DNA of 64,000 bases from Macrococcoides equi. GTDB taxonomy: Bacteria; Bacillota; Bacilli; Staphylococcales; Staphylococcaceae. A model generated the notes under the pieces. The model worked only from the letters and a program-made list of their open reading frames with translations, ran no database searches and was not told where the DNA came from. Shown here piece after piece: positions 35,514-44,820 of this stretch; the stretch's first letter is position 1; every line of letters begins with the position of its first letter. A program made the translations under genes and the position numbers. Where the stretch lies: NCBI RefSeq assembly GCF_047425865.1, contig NZ_CP179735.1. One strand, written 5' to 3'.

Positions 35514-37160
35514 ATGTCAGTACGTGAATTATGGGAATCAAATATTGAAAACAGTTTAATAACGAAAGAAGCATACAATGCAACCTCTGAAGCACTTATA
35601 GAGGATGGATATGTTGGGGCATTAGCGTTTGGAACAGCGGGTATCAGAGGGAAAATTGGACTTGGTCCTAATCGCTTGAACAAATATACTGTTCAAAAAG
35701 TAGCAACAGGCCTTGCTAAATATTTAATAGAAGTGCGTGACAATCCTACTGTAGTAATTGCTTATGATACAAGACACTTCTCACCAGAGTTTTGTGATGT
35801 CATTGCCTGTGTACTTGGAAGTTACGGGGTAAAAAGTTATATTTTTGACCGCTATCATACTACACCGGAACTTTCTTTCTGTGTAAGACACTTAAAAACT
35901 GATGCTGGTGTTATGATTACTGCGAGCCATAATCCTCCTGAATATAATGGGATAAAAATATATGGTCCGGATGGTGGACAACTCGCACTTGAAGGTGCAG
36001 CAATTGTGAGTGAACATATCGATAAAATCGATGATGTATTTAATTTACAAACTGAAGAAAAAGAAGTTTTAATTAACAAAGGCTTAATTGAATATGTGGA
36101 CAAAAAAGTCATCGATGCATATAAACATAAAGTACTGGACTTAATCAAAGAAATTCCTACTTCTGATTTAAAAGTAGTCTTCACTAGTTTACATGGTACA
36201 AGTGTTCCAATTGTTCCTGAAATATTAGACGCGTTAAACTTCAATCAATACACAATAGTTGAAGAACAGTCTATTCCTGATGCTGATTTTTCATCTGTAA
36301 AATCAGCAAATCCTGAAGATCATGATGCATTCGACATGGCGGTAGAATACGCTAAAAAAAGTGAAGCTGATCTTTTAATAGCTACTGATCCTGATGCAGA
36401 TAGAATGGGTATTGTCGCTCAAGTTAATGGAGAATTCCACTACTTTAATGGCAATCAAATAGGTGCGTTATTATTAAATTATAGAATTCAATCGACATCT
36501 GATATTCAAAATCGTGCTGCTGTAAAATCAATTGTTACAAGTGAATTAGGGAAAGTTATTGCTGAGAAAAACAATGTTAAAATGTTTGATGTCTTAACTG
36601 GATTTAAATTTATTGCAGAAAAAATTGCAACATTTGAGGAGCAAAATGACTACCACTATATCTTCGGATATGAAGAAAGTTACGGTTATATGGCTGGCCC
36701 ATTTGTCAGAGATAAAGACGCTGTTCAAATCGTACCTCTTATCGTTAAATATGCGAGTGAATTAAAGAACCAAGGTAAAACAATCGTTGATGCAATGAAT
36801 GAAATTTATCAACAGTACGGTAAGTATCAGGAAAAATTATTCTCACATACTTTTGAAGGTCAGGAAGGTAAAGCAAAGATAGATCAAATTATGGCTACAA
36901 ATAGAGATGCAGCGCCTAAAGAAATTGCTGGATTAAAAGTCATAAAAATTGAAGATTTTCTAAAACAAAAATGTATTTCTGCTGAAGGTGAAACGCCTAT
37001 TGCTTTACCACAGGCAAACGTATTAAAGTTTTATTTTGAAGAAGGCTGGATTGCTCTTCGACCTTCTGGAACAGAACCTAAGATCAAACTATATGTATCT
37101 ATGATATCTGATGACATTGACTCAATCGCAAATAAAATCAATGATGAAATCTTTGGATAA
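35514..37160 (+). CDS. pgcA: Phospho-sugar mutase (alpha-phosphoglucomutase)
   Basis: 548 residues, four-domain phosphohexomutase that interconverts glucose 1- and 6-phosphate. Motifs: the phosphoserine in TASHNPPEYNGIKIYG (about 138-153), metal loop TDPDADRMG (about 291-299), sugar loop GYEESYGY and phosphate loop RPSGTEPKIKLY. AAGGAG is 8 bases before the ATG. It follows pulA by 80 bases on the same strand and completes the glycogen cycle. In S. aureus this enzyme also feeds UDP-glucose synthesis. Confidence 0.96.
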   Translation: MSVRELWESNIENSLITKEAYNATSEALIEDGYVGALAFGTAGIRGKIGLGPNRLNKYTVQKVATGLAKYLIEVRDNPTVVIAYDTRHFSPEFCDVIACVLGSYGVKSYIFDRYHTTPELSFCVRHLKTDAGVMITASHNPPEYNGIKIYGPDGGQLALEGAAIVSEHIDKIDDVFNLQTEEKEVLINKGLIEYVDKKVIDAYKHKVLDLIKEIPTSDLKVVFTSLHGTSVPIVPEILDALNFNQYTIVEEQSIPDADFSSVKSANPEDHDAFDMAVEYAKKSEADLLIATDPDADRMGIVAQVNGEFHYFNGNQIGALLLNYRIQSTSDIQNRAAVKSIVTSELGKVIAEKNNVKMFDVLTGFKFIAEKIATFEEQNDYHYIFGYEESYGYMAGPFVRDKDAVQIVPLIVKYASELKNQGKTIVDAMNEIYQQYGKYQEKLFSHTFEGQEGKAKIDQIMATNRDAAPKEIAGLKVIKIEDFLKQKCISAEGETPIALPQANVLKFYFEEGWIALRPSGTEPKIKLYVSMISDDIDSIANKINDEIFG

Positions 37161-37218
37161 GTATCCTAATAAGTAGATATTCCTGTGTTACATGATCCAT
37201 TATTAAGTATTAATATTT

Positions 37219-37259
37219 TACCCTGCAAAATTGATATTCAATTTTGCAGGGTATTTTTT
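37219..37259 (+). terminator. Terminator of pgcA
   Basis: Perfect 16-base arms (37219-37234 with 37238-37253, core CCCTGCAAAATTGA) followed by TTTTTT. Confidence 0.9.
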
Positions 37260-37277
37260 ATACTTGTGATAAAAGCT

Positions 37278-37806
37278 GTTAGTTCGCATTTCCTTTGTTT
37301 TTGCGAACTAACTTAAGTGATTTAGTTATTTTTTTTCATTTTTAATCTCAAAATATCCAGTTAGTTCGCATTTCCTTTGTTTTTGCGAACTAACTTAAGT
37401 GATTTTTGATATTTTTTTACGTTTTTAATCTCAAAATATCCAGTTAGTTCGCATTTCCTTTGTTTTTGCGAACTAACTTAAGTGATTTTGATATTTTTTT
37501 ACGTTTTTAATCTCAAAATATCCAGTTAGTTCGCATTTCCTTTGTTTTTGCGAACTAACTTAAGTGATTTAGATAGTTTTTTACGTTTTTAATCTCAAAA
37601 TATCCAGTTAGTTCGCATTTCCTTTGTTTTTGCGAACTAACTTAAGTGATTTAGATAGTTTTTTACGTTTTTAATCTCAAAATATCCAGTTAGTTCGCAT
37701 TTTCTTTATTTATGCGAACTAACTTTAGATAATTAGATATTTTTTAGAGATAATTAAACATAAAAAAACAGCTAGTTCACAATTTCTTTATTCTTGCGAA
37801 CTAACT
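37278..37806. repeat. Tandem array of seven about 82-bp repeats, each with a 35-bp hairpin
   Basis: This fills most of the 700 bases between the convergent pgcA and the leftward genes. Each unit has AGTTAGTTCGCA, a 13-base T-rich loop and TGCGAACTAACT, followed by about 47 conserved bases. Hairpins start at 37278, 37360, 37443, 37525, 37607, 37689 and about 37770, so the period is 82-83. Copies 2-5 are almost identical; copy 1 has a different left flank, copy 6 has loop changes, and copy 7 is degenerate in its left arm. Because the sequences between hairpins are also conserved this is not a CRISPR array. No coding frame of useful length is seen. Function unknown. Confidence 0.95.
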
Positions 37807-37866
37807 GGACTTCTCATTGAGTTTTATAAATCTTTAGCGTAAGACTCGTCGCTTTCTAAAAATGCA

Positions 37867-38589
37867 TCATTGTATATGTTCAAATTTAAAGAAATTGAGC
37901 CATGCAATATCTTTAGATATATAAATGTATACAACCATAATTATGACAAAAGTAATATGCAGAGGAAATACATCGATCTCTATATTATTCATCTCACGAT
38001 ATTTCATGAATAATTTAAATGGTATCGTCATTATAATAATAAATCTTATGACATAAAACATAATTGAAACTTCGGGAGTTATAAGTAGTGCTATGAATTC
38101 AAATATCACAAATAAGTTATAGATTGTATAATAGCTGATGGTATCAACAAAAACTTTATAATAGTTATTAGTACGATTCAAAGCAACCATCTGAATCAAA
38201 TATGTAAAAAAAATCGCAAGCATTGAAAAAACTGTTCCACTTACAATCATTTTAACACCACTCGAAAGATTAAACTGTGCAGTATGAAATGCACCCAATA
38301 TAAAAATGAGCACTAAATATAATAAAAAATTTAAAAATGCAAAGAAAAAATACTTCCCGCTTTTTGGATTATCTATAATTTTATTGGGCATGGCTATTGT
38401 ACGATATACATAGTTAAAAAATGAATCAATATGATAATCAAAATCTTTAATTGGTTTTTTTACCTGAGCAATTAATTTATTTTTAGTAAATTTTTCTCTT
38501 TTATCATTTTCTGTATCAATTCTTTTTTTATCTGACACATGTACAGGATTTTTTATAAACTTATTAATATGTCCCCATTTGTTTGTCAT
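37867..38589 (-). CDS. Multi-pass membrane protein, hypothetical
   Basis: 240 residues: a basic, hydrophilic N-terminus of about 60 residues (many Lys), then five hydrophobic segments (near 79-100, 111-134, 146-164, 171-190 and 207-225). ATG 38589 follows GTGGGGTG; a longer frame would run back through the pyr terminator. It has the look of a Yip1-like membrane protein but I cannot confirm the family. Located just after the pyr operon and before the repeat array. Confidence 0.65.
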   Translation of the reverse strand: MTNKWGHINKFIKNPVHVSDKKRIDTENDKREKFTKNKLIAQVKKPIKDFDYHIDSFFNYVYRTIAMPNKIIDNPKSGKYFFFAFLNFLLYLVLIFILGAFHTAQFNLSSGVKMIVSGTVFSMLAIFFTYLIQMVALNRTNNYYKVFVDTISYYTIYNLFVIFEFIALLITPEVSIMFYVIRFIIIMTIPFKLFMKYREMNNIEIDVFPLHITFVIIMVVYIYISKDIAWLNFFKFEHIQ

Positions 38590-38603
38590 GCAATGCACCC
38601 CAC

Positions 38604-38640
38604 AAAAAAGCTGTTTAATGTAAGTATACATTAAACAGCT
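38604..38640 (-). terminator. Terminator of the pyr operon
   Basis: Perfect arms AGCTGTTTAATGTA (38609-38622) and TACATTAAACAGCT (38627-38640), with a T run on the minus strand, 11 bases after pyrE. Confidence 0.9.
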
Positions 38641-38650
38641 ATATTTAACA

Positions 38651-39262
38651 TTATAAAGCGTTACGCCATGCAACAAGTCCTTCAATATCTGTTGCTTCAA
38701 TTTTGTTCATCTCTTTAGCAACTTCTACTAATGTATCAAAGTCGCTTAACGTATAATATTCATAACCGCTTTCATTTAAGCGTTCTTTCCCCTTATTAAG
38801 GTTGTATGTGAATATAGCAACAATACCTAATACATCTGCTCCAGCTGCCTTTAAAGCGTCACATGCTTCAATGGCTGATCCTCCAGTTGAGATTAAGTCT
38901 TCTACTACAACAACTTTTTGGCCAGGTTTGACTAAACCTTCAATCTGATTGCCTTTTCCGTGTTTCTTACTTGATGAACGTACGTAGCTCATTGGTAGCT
39001 TCATCTTTTGAGAAAGAAATGCTGCATGTGGAATACCAGCCGTTGCTGTACCAGCAATCACATTAACATCACTAAAATGTTTTTCAACCAATGTTTTAAG
39101 TCCTTCTGCAATTTCATCCCGAACAGCCGGATAGCTCATTGTAAGACGATTATCGCAATAAATTGGACTTTTAATTCCAGATGACCATGTAAACATGTCA
39201 TGTGGCTGTAAAGATACTGCTTCAATTTCAAGTAATGATTTTGCAATTTTTTGTTCTAACAT
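38651..39262 (-). CDS. pyrE: Orotate phosphoribosyltransferase
   Basis: 203 residues. It joins orotate and PRPP to OMP, step five of UMP synthesis. The PRPP loop is VVVVEDLISTGGSAIEA (about 116-132); AGTATAGIPHAA and RSSSKKHGKGNQIEG (flexible loop) are present. The ATG shares its A with the stop of pyrF (TAATG), which decides the start. Last gene of the operon. Confidence 0.97.
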   Translation of the reverse strand: MLEQKIAKSLLEIEAVSLQPHDMFTWSSGIKSPIYCDNRLTMSYPAVRDEIAEGLKTLVEKHFSDVNVIAGTATAGIPHAAFLSQKMKLPMSYVRSSSKKHGKGNQIEGLVKPGQKVVVVEDLISTGGSAIEACDALKAAGADVLGIVAIFTYNLNKGKERLNESGYEYYTLSDFDTLVEVAKEMNKIEATDIEGLVAWRNAL

Positions 39263-39954
39263 TACATTTCCCACGCTTTCTTGATTAATTCGTATTTTTC
39301 AACTGGATTCGCATCCTGTGTTATGGAACGTCCTACTACGATATGTGTTGAACCATTTGCTTTTGCAGTCTCAGGTGTTGCAATTCTAATTTGATCGCCT
39401 TTTGCATCTTCTAATGTGCGAATTCCCGGTGTAACTTTCAAGAAATCTTTGCCTACTGCATCTGTAATTAATTGGCTTTCATTAGGTGAGCATACTACAC
39501 CATCAAGACCTGATTCATGTGTTAACTGTGCATAGTTAATGATTGAATCATTAATACTACCTTGTATGTTTTGTTCACGATTCATCATCGCTTCGCTTGT
39601 CGATGTCAATTGTGTCACAGCAATGAGTAATGCATCACTACCACTTTCACGTAATCCTTCTAATGCACTTTTCATCATAATTGAACCACCAGCAGCATGA
39701 ACATTGACTAACTGAATATCTAATTTTCCTAATCCTTTCATGGCTTGACCAACTGTATTAGGAATATCATGTAATTTTAAATCAAGAAAGATATCATGTC
39801 CCATCGCTCGAATCTGTTTAATAATATCTGGTCCATTTTGTAAATATAATTCCATGCCCACTTTAACAAAAAGTGATGTATTAAATTGCTTCAAAAATCT
39901 ATTTACTTCATCCATCGATTTAAAATCTAGTGCTATTATAGGATTAGTGTTCAT
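39262..39954 (-). CDS. pyrF: Orotidine 5'-phosphate decarboxylase
   Basis: 230 residues. It converts OMP to UMP. The catalytic Asp-Lys-Asp array is in DIFLDLKLHDIPNTV (about 54-68); TPGIR and GRSITQ form the phosphate site. It starts on the stop of pyrD (one-base TAATG overlap) and ends on the start of pyrE, so translation is tightly coupled. Confidence 0.97.
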   Translation of the reverse strand: MNTNPIIALDFKSMDEVNRFLKQFNTSLFVKVGMELYLQNGPDIIKQIRAMGHDIFLDLKLHDIPNTVGQAMKGLGKLDIQLVNVHAAGGSIMMKSALEGLRESGSDALLIAVTQLTSTSEAMMNREQNIQGSINDSIINYAQLTHESGLDGVVCSPNESQLITDAVGKDFLKVTPGIRTLEDAKGDQIRIATPETAKANGSTHIVVGRSITQDANPVEKYELIKKAWEM

Positions 39955-40880
39955 TATTTTGCCTCCAACGCTTTAATTGTACGACCCTTTAATTCATGAA
40001 TATGATGCACACCGAGTTTATCTAAGTAAGCTGGTAGACTATTGATGATATCTACACAAACTGTTGGATTCTGAAAGTTTGCTGTCCCAACTGCTACAGC
40101 ATCAGCACCAACGGATATAAAGTCTATAACATCCTGAGCATCCTTTACGCCACCCATTGCAATAATTGGAAAGTTCGGCAATGCCTTACGCACTTCAAAA
40201 ACCATTCGCATAGCTACTGGTTTGATAGCTGGTCCACTTAGACCACCAATCGTATTCGCAATGATTGGTGCACCTGTTTTCTCATTTACTCTCAACCCTA
40301 CTAATGTATTAATCATCGTGATGCCATCAGCATGTTCTGCCACAGCGACTGCCATATCGACGATATTTGTTACATTCGGTGACAACTTCACATAGACCGG
40401 TACAGATGAAACAGCTTTTACTTTTTTAGTTAGTTCTGCTGCTGTTTTTGGATCAGTACCAAACTGTATACCACCTTCTTTTACATTTGGGCAGCTAATA
40501 TTAAGCTCCAAAGCTTTAACATTCGGTGATTTTGAAATTTTTTCAGCAACTTCTACATAATCTTCAACTTTTGATCCGGCTACATTTGCAATAATCGGTG
40601 TTTCAAATTGCTCCAGCCATTTCAATTCATGATGAATGATATGATCTACTCCGGGATTTTGCAGTCCAATCGCATTTATCATTCCACTTGATGTTTCCGC
40701 AACACGAGGTGTAGGATTACCGAAACGAGATTGCGGTGTCGCTGCTTTGATCATAATTGCTCCTAATTCATTCAAATCATAAAAGTTCGCAAATTCTTTA
40801 CCGAATGCAAAACAACCACTTGCCGGCATAATTGGATTTTTTAATTCTAGGCCTGGTAATGAAATATTCAATCGACTCAT
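39954..40880 (-). CDS. pyrD: Dihydroorotate dehydrogenase, class 1B catalytic subunit
   Basis: 308 residues, FMN enzyme that oxidises dihydroorotate. The active-site Cys lies in LELNISCPNV (about 124-133), which is the class 1 form. KLSPNVTN, NTLVGLRVN and AMGGVKDAQD are FMN-binding parts. It works with PyrK, whose gene overlaps it by 4 bases, so electrons go to NAD. This differs from the class 2 or 1A enzymes that need no PyrK. Confidence 0.96.
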   Translation of the reverse strand: MSRLNISLPGLELKNPIMPASGCFAFGKEFANFYDLNELGAIMIKAATPQSRFGNPTPRVAETSSGMINAIGLQNPGVDHIIHHELKWLEQFETPIIANVAGSKVEDYVEVAEKISKSPNVKALELNISCPNVKEGGIQFGTDPKTAAELTKKVKAVSSVPVYVKLSPNVTNIVDMAVAVAEHADGITMINTLVGLRVNEKTGAPIIANTIGGLSGPAIKPVAMRMVFEVRKALPNFPIIAMGGVKDAQDVIDFISVGADAVAVGTANFQNPTVCVDIINSLPAYLDKLGVHHIHELKGRTIKALEAK

Positions 40881-41635
40881 AATGCTAATGCTCCTTTCTC
40901 AAACACTGGACCATCTGTACAAATTTTTACATAGCCTGCTTCATTGTCTGCTTCGCATACACAAGCGTAACATGCACCTATACCGCAACCCATGCGTTCT
41001 TCTAAAGATACATAACCTGGTGTGTCAGGCAATGACTGCTCAATAGCTTTAATCATTACGATTGGACCACATGTATAGAAAGTATCATACGTTTTGGGTA
41101 ATGCTTGAATGACATCTGTAACAAATCCTTCAGTACCAAATGAGCCATCTACAGTTGCAACGTGTGTTTCTCCTAACTGACTAAACTCATCTAGGTAGAA
41201 CATATCTTCTTTTGATTGAAATCCTAGAACGTGAATCGTTTTGATACCACGTGCATTTAGTTGCTTCGATAATTCATATAGTGGTGGAACACCAATTCCT
41301 CCACCTATTAACAGGGCAGTTTCTTTTGCAGCATCTACCGGAAAACCATGTCCTAGTGGCGCTAAAATATCTACGGTATCATTTTGTTTTAATTTCGACA
41401 GTGCCATCGTGCCTTTACCTTCGGCACGATATAGACATGTCAATGTATGGTGTGTTTGATCAACCGAGCAAATAGAAATGGGACGACGAAGCATAAATTC
41501 TGAAGAATTCCCTACTCGAATATGAACGAATTGTCCAGGTGTTGTCATTTCTTTTGTTATTTGACCTTCAAGCACGATTTCATATATGTTTCTTGCAATA
41601 CTTCTTTGACTAACGACTCTCATTTCTTCCTGCAT
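40877..41635 (-). CDS. pyrK: Dihydroorotate dehydrogenase electron transfer subunit
   Basis: 252 residues, FAD and 2Fe-2S protein that passes electrons from PyrD to NAD. FAD site: MLRRPISIC (about 48-56). NAD domain: LIGGGIGVPPLYEL (about 108-121). Four Cys for the cluster lie in ERMGCGIGACYACVCEADN and VKICTDGP (about 214-242). AGGAGG lies 7 bases before the ATG. Confidence 0.96.
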   Translation of the reverse strand: MQEEMRVVSQRSIARNIYEIVLEGQITKEMTTPGQFVHIRVGNSSEFMLRRPISICSVDQTHHTLTCLYRAEGKGTMALSKLKQNDTVDILAPLGHGFPVDAAKETALLIGGGIGVPPLYELSKQLNARGIKTIHVLGFQSKEDMFYLDEFSQLGETHVATVDGSFGTEGFVTDVIQALPKTYDTFYTCGPIVMIKAIEQSLPDTPGYVSLEERMGCGIGACYACVCEADNEAGYVKICTDGPVFEKGALAL

Positions 41636-41646
41636 CGTGATCCCTC

Positions 41647-44600
41647 CTACATATGGTTCATATTAAACGTCATACTTTCGATGACTTCGATTAACGCTCT
41701 TGCTGTATCTAATGACGTTAAACATGGAACACCATTGTCTACAGAGTCACGTCTGATCTGGAATCCATCACGTTCAGTTTGTTTACCATTCGTCATCGTA
41801 TTGATAACAATCTGAACATGTCCGTCACGAATTACATCTAATAAATTGAATTCTGTACCGATTTTACTTACTTCAACGGCAGGTATATTATTGTCTTTAA
41901 GTAATTTCGCTGTACCACTTGTAGCCATGATACGATAACCAATTTCGTGTAAACGCTTAGCAAGTCCTAACGCTTCCTGTTTATCTTTATCTGCTACTGT
42001 AATTAACGCTGTCCCGTGATCTTTAACTTGTAAACCACTTGCTACTAAACCTTTATATAACGCTTTTTCTAATGTAACATCTTTCCCCATCACTTCCCCA
42101 GTTGATTTCATTTCTGGTCCTAATGTAATATCAACATTTTTAAGTTTAGAGAAACTGAATACTGGTGCTTTTACAAACACACCTTCTTTAAATGGAACTA
42201 ACCCTTCTTTAAATCCTTTATCAAGTAATGATTCTCCCAGAATGCCCTTCATCGCAATATTTGCCATCGGTACATCTGTAATCTTACTTAAAAATGGTAC
42301 AGTACGAGATGCACGCGGATTCACTTCTAACACATAGACTTCTTCATCAGCGATAACGAACTGGATATTTAAAAGTCCAACAATTTCTAAACCATGTGCT
42401 AAACGTGTTGTATAATCAACTAAAGTATCAATTTGTTTTTGTGTTAATGTTTGTGGTGGATAAACTGCAATAGAGTCCCCTGAGTGAACACCCGCACGTT
42501 CGATATGTTCCATAATCCCCGGAATAACAACTGTCTTACCGTCACAGATAGCATCAACTTCAATTTCCTTACCTGTTAAGTAACGGTCAATCAGTACTGG
42601 ATGTTCAGGACTAGCTTTTACAGCACGATTCATATAATCCACAAGCTCAGATTCATTATAAACAATTTCCATTGCACGACCACCTAATACATATGACGGA
42701 CGCACAAGTACCGGATATCCGATATAATTTGCATTATCCACAGCTTCTTCAACAGATGTTGCAGTTTTTCCTAAAGGTTGTGGAATTTCAATTTTCTGCA
42801 TTAATGCTTCAAATTCTTTACGATCTTCAGCTCTATCTAAGTTTTCTAAGGATGTACCTAATACCTTCACACCGTATTTTGTTAATTTTTCAGCTAAATT
42901 AATCGCTGTTTGACCACCAAACTGAACAACAACACCTTCAGGTTGTTCTAAATTGATAATATTCATTACATCTTCTTCCGTTAGTGGTTCGAAGTAAAGT
43001 TTATCTGAGATTGAGAAATCTGTTGATACAGTTTCTGGGTTATTATTGATAATGATTGCTTCATAACCCATTTCACGAATCGCCCATACGGCATGAACTG
43101 TAGCATAGTCAAATTCTACACCTTGACCGATACGAATTGGTCCTGAGCCTAAAACGATGACTTTCTTCTTATCACTCACAATCGATTCATTCTCTGATTC
43201 ATACGTTCCGTAGAAGTAAGGTGTATGTGATTCAAACTCAGAGGCACATGTATCAACCATCTTAAAGACCGGATTGATATTATTTGCCTGGCGTAAATCA
43301 TATACTTCACGTTCGGTCATATTCCAGCGATGTGCAATGACACGGTCACTGAAGCCATATTTTTTAGCCCATTCTAATCGATCAATATCTCCGATGTGTT
43401 CTTTTAAATCATGCTCAATATCAATGATATGCTGGAATTTGTTTAAGAAGAAATAGTCAATCTTAGTCCATTCATGAATAGCTTCTAATGAAATACCACG
43501 ACGAATTGCTTCTCCAATGAAGAATAAACGCTCATCGTCTTGTTCTTTAATACGTTTTTCAATAAAATCAAGTTCAAAATTTTCACCATTTGGTAAACCT
43601 AGATGATGCACACCATATTCTAATGAGCGAATCGCTTTAAGTAATGATTCTTCATAAGTACGACCGATTGCCATTACTTCACCAGTCGCTTTCATCTGAG
43701 TACCTAACACACGCTCACCTTTCTCAAATTTATCAAATGGGAAACGTGGAATTTTTGATACAACATAGTCCAATGCTGGTTCAAATGCAGCGTAACTAGT
43801 ACCTGTGACAGGATTAAGCATTTCATCTAACGTTAATCCTACTGCAATTTTCGCAGCAAGTTTCGCAATTGGATAACCTGTTGCTTTAGATGCTAATGCT
43901 GATGAACGAGATACACGTGGGTTAACTTCGATAATATAGTAATTGAATGAATGTGGATCTAAAGCTAACTGAACGTTACATCCTCCTTCAATTTTTAAGG
44001 CACGGATGATTCGTAGTGATACATCACGTAACATATGGTATTCTTTATCACTTAATGTTTGTGATGGCGCAACGACAATAGAGTCACCTGTATGGATACC
44101 CACCGGATCAATATTTTCCATGTTACATACAACAATTGCATTATCATTTGAATCGCGCATTACTTCATATTCAATTTCTTTATAACCTGCGATTGATTTT
44201 TCGATTAAACATTGTGTAACCGGTGAATATTTTAGACCATTCGTTACTATTTCGATTAATTCTGGTTCATCATGACAAATACCACCACCAGTGCCCCCCA
44301 TCGTAAATGCAGGACGGACAATCACTGGATAACCAATTTCGTTTGCAAAATCAACAGCTTGCTCAACGGTATTGACAATATCACTTTCTGGCACAGGTAC
44401 ATCTAATTCATACATTAAACTTCTGAATAAATCACGATCTTCTGCCTGGTTGATTGAAGATAACTCAGTACCTAAAAGTTTTACATTATTTTCTTCTAGA
44501 ATACCTGCTTCTTCTAATTGTACTGCCATATTTAAACCTGTCTGCCCTCCTAAAGTTGGTAGAAGTGCGTCCGGTTGTTCTTTACGAATAATTCGAGCAA

Positions 44601-44820
44601 CGAAGTCTAAAGTTAATGGTTCAATATATACTTTATCCGCAATTTCTGTATCCGTCATAATTGTTGCCGGATTTGAGTTAACTAGAATTACTTTGTATCC
44701 TTCTTCTTTTAAGGCAAGACATGCTTGTGTACCTGCGTAGTCAAATTCTGCTGCTTGACCGATAATGATTGGACCTGAACCAATCACTAGAATTGTTTTA
44801 ATATCATTACGTTTAGGCAT
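41647..44820 (-). CDS. carB: Carbamoyl-phosphate synthase large subunit
   Basis: 1057 residues with two homologous ATP-grasp halves (first about 1-400, second about 550-930, opening again with VIVLGSGPIRIGQGVEFDYA) and a C-terminal regulatory domain (KRLHEIGYRIMATSGTA). It makes carbamoyl phosphate from bicarbonate, ammonia from CarA and two ATP. Being inside the pyr operon it is the pyrimidine-controlled form. It overlaps carA by one base. Confidence 0.97.
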   Translation of the reverse strand: MPKRNDIKTILVIGSGPIIIGQAAEFDYAGTQACLALKEEGYKVILVNSNPATIMTDTEIADKVYIEPLTLDFVARIIRKEQPDALLPTLGGQTGLNMAVQLEEAGILEENNVKLLGTELSSINQAEDRDLFRSLMYELDVPVPESDIVNTVEQAVDFANEIGYPVIVRPAFTMGGTGGGICHDEPELIEIVTNGLKYSPVTQCLIEKSIAGYKEIEYEVMRDSNDNAIVVCNMENIDPVGIHTGDSIVVAPSQTLSDKEYHMLRDVSLRIIRALKIEGGCNVQLALDPHSFNYYIIEVNPRVSRSSALASKATGYPIAKLAAKIAVGLTLDEMLNPVTGTSYAAFEPALDYVVSKIPRFPFDKFEKGERVLGTQMKATGEVMAIGRTYEESLLKAIRSLEYGVHHLGLPNGENFELDFIEKRIKEQDDERLFFIGEAIRRGISLEAIHEWTKIDYFFLNKFQHIIDIEHDLKEHIGDIDRLEWAKKYGFSDRVIAHRWNMTEREVYDLRQANNINPVFKMVDTCASEFESHTPYFYGTYESENESIVSDKKKVIVLGSGPIRIGQGVEFDYATVHAVWAIREMGYEAIIINNNPETVSTDFSISDKLYFEPLTEEDVMNIINLEQPEGVVVQFGGQTAINLAEKLTKYGVKVLGTSLENLDRAEDRKEFEALMQKIEIPQPLGKTATSVEEAVDNANYIGYPVLVRPSYVLGGRAMEIVYNESELVDYMNRAVKASPEHPVLIDRYLTGKEIEVDAICDGKTVVIPGIMEHIERAGVHSGDSIAVYPPQTLTQKQIDTLVDYTTRLAHGLEIVGLLNIQFVIADEEVYVLEVNPRASRTVPFLSKITDVPMANIAMKGILGESLLDKGFKEGLVPFKEGVFVKAPVFSFSKLKNVDITLGPEMKSTGEVMGKDVTLEKALYKGLVASGLQVKDHGTALITVADKDKQEALGLAKRLHEIGYRIMATSGTAKLLKDNNIPAVEVSKIGTEFNLLDVIRDGHVQIVINTMTNGKQTERDGFQIRRDSVDNGVPCLTSLDTARALIEVIESMTFNMNHM

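Noticed and set aside
37278..37806. CRISPR array
   Set aside because: Repeats are regularly spaced, but the sequences between the hairpins are conserved rather than unique, the period is 82 bases, and no cas genes are present.
37278..37806. Series of transcription terminators
   Set aside because: The stems lack a consistent T run directly after the right arm, and pgcA already has a strong terminator at 37219-37259.
41241..41475. Open frames on the plus strand opposite pyrK, carB and other large genes
   Set aside because: They have no ribosome binding sites, overlap clear genes in full and encode text without family features; they are antisense shadows.
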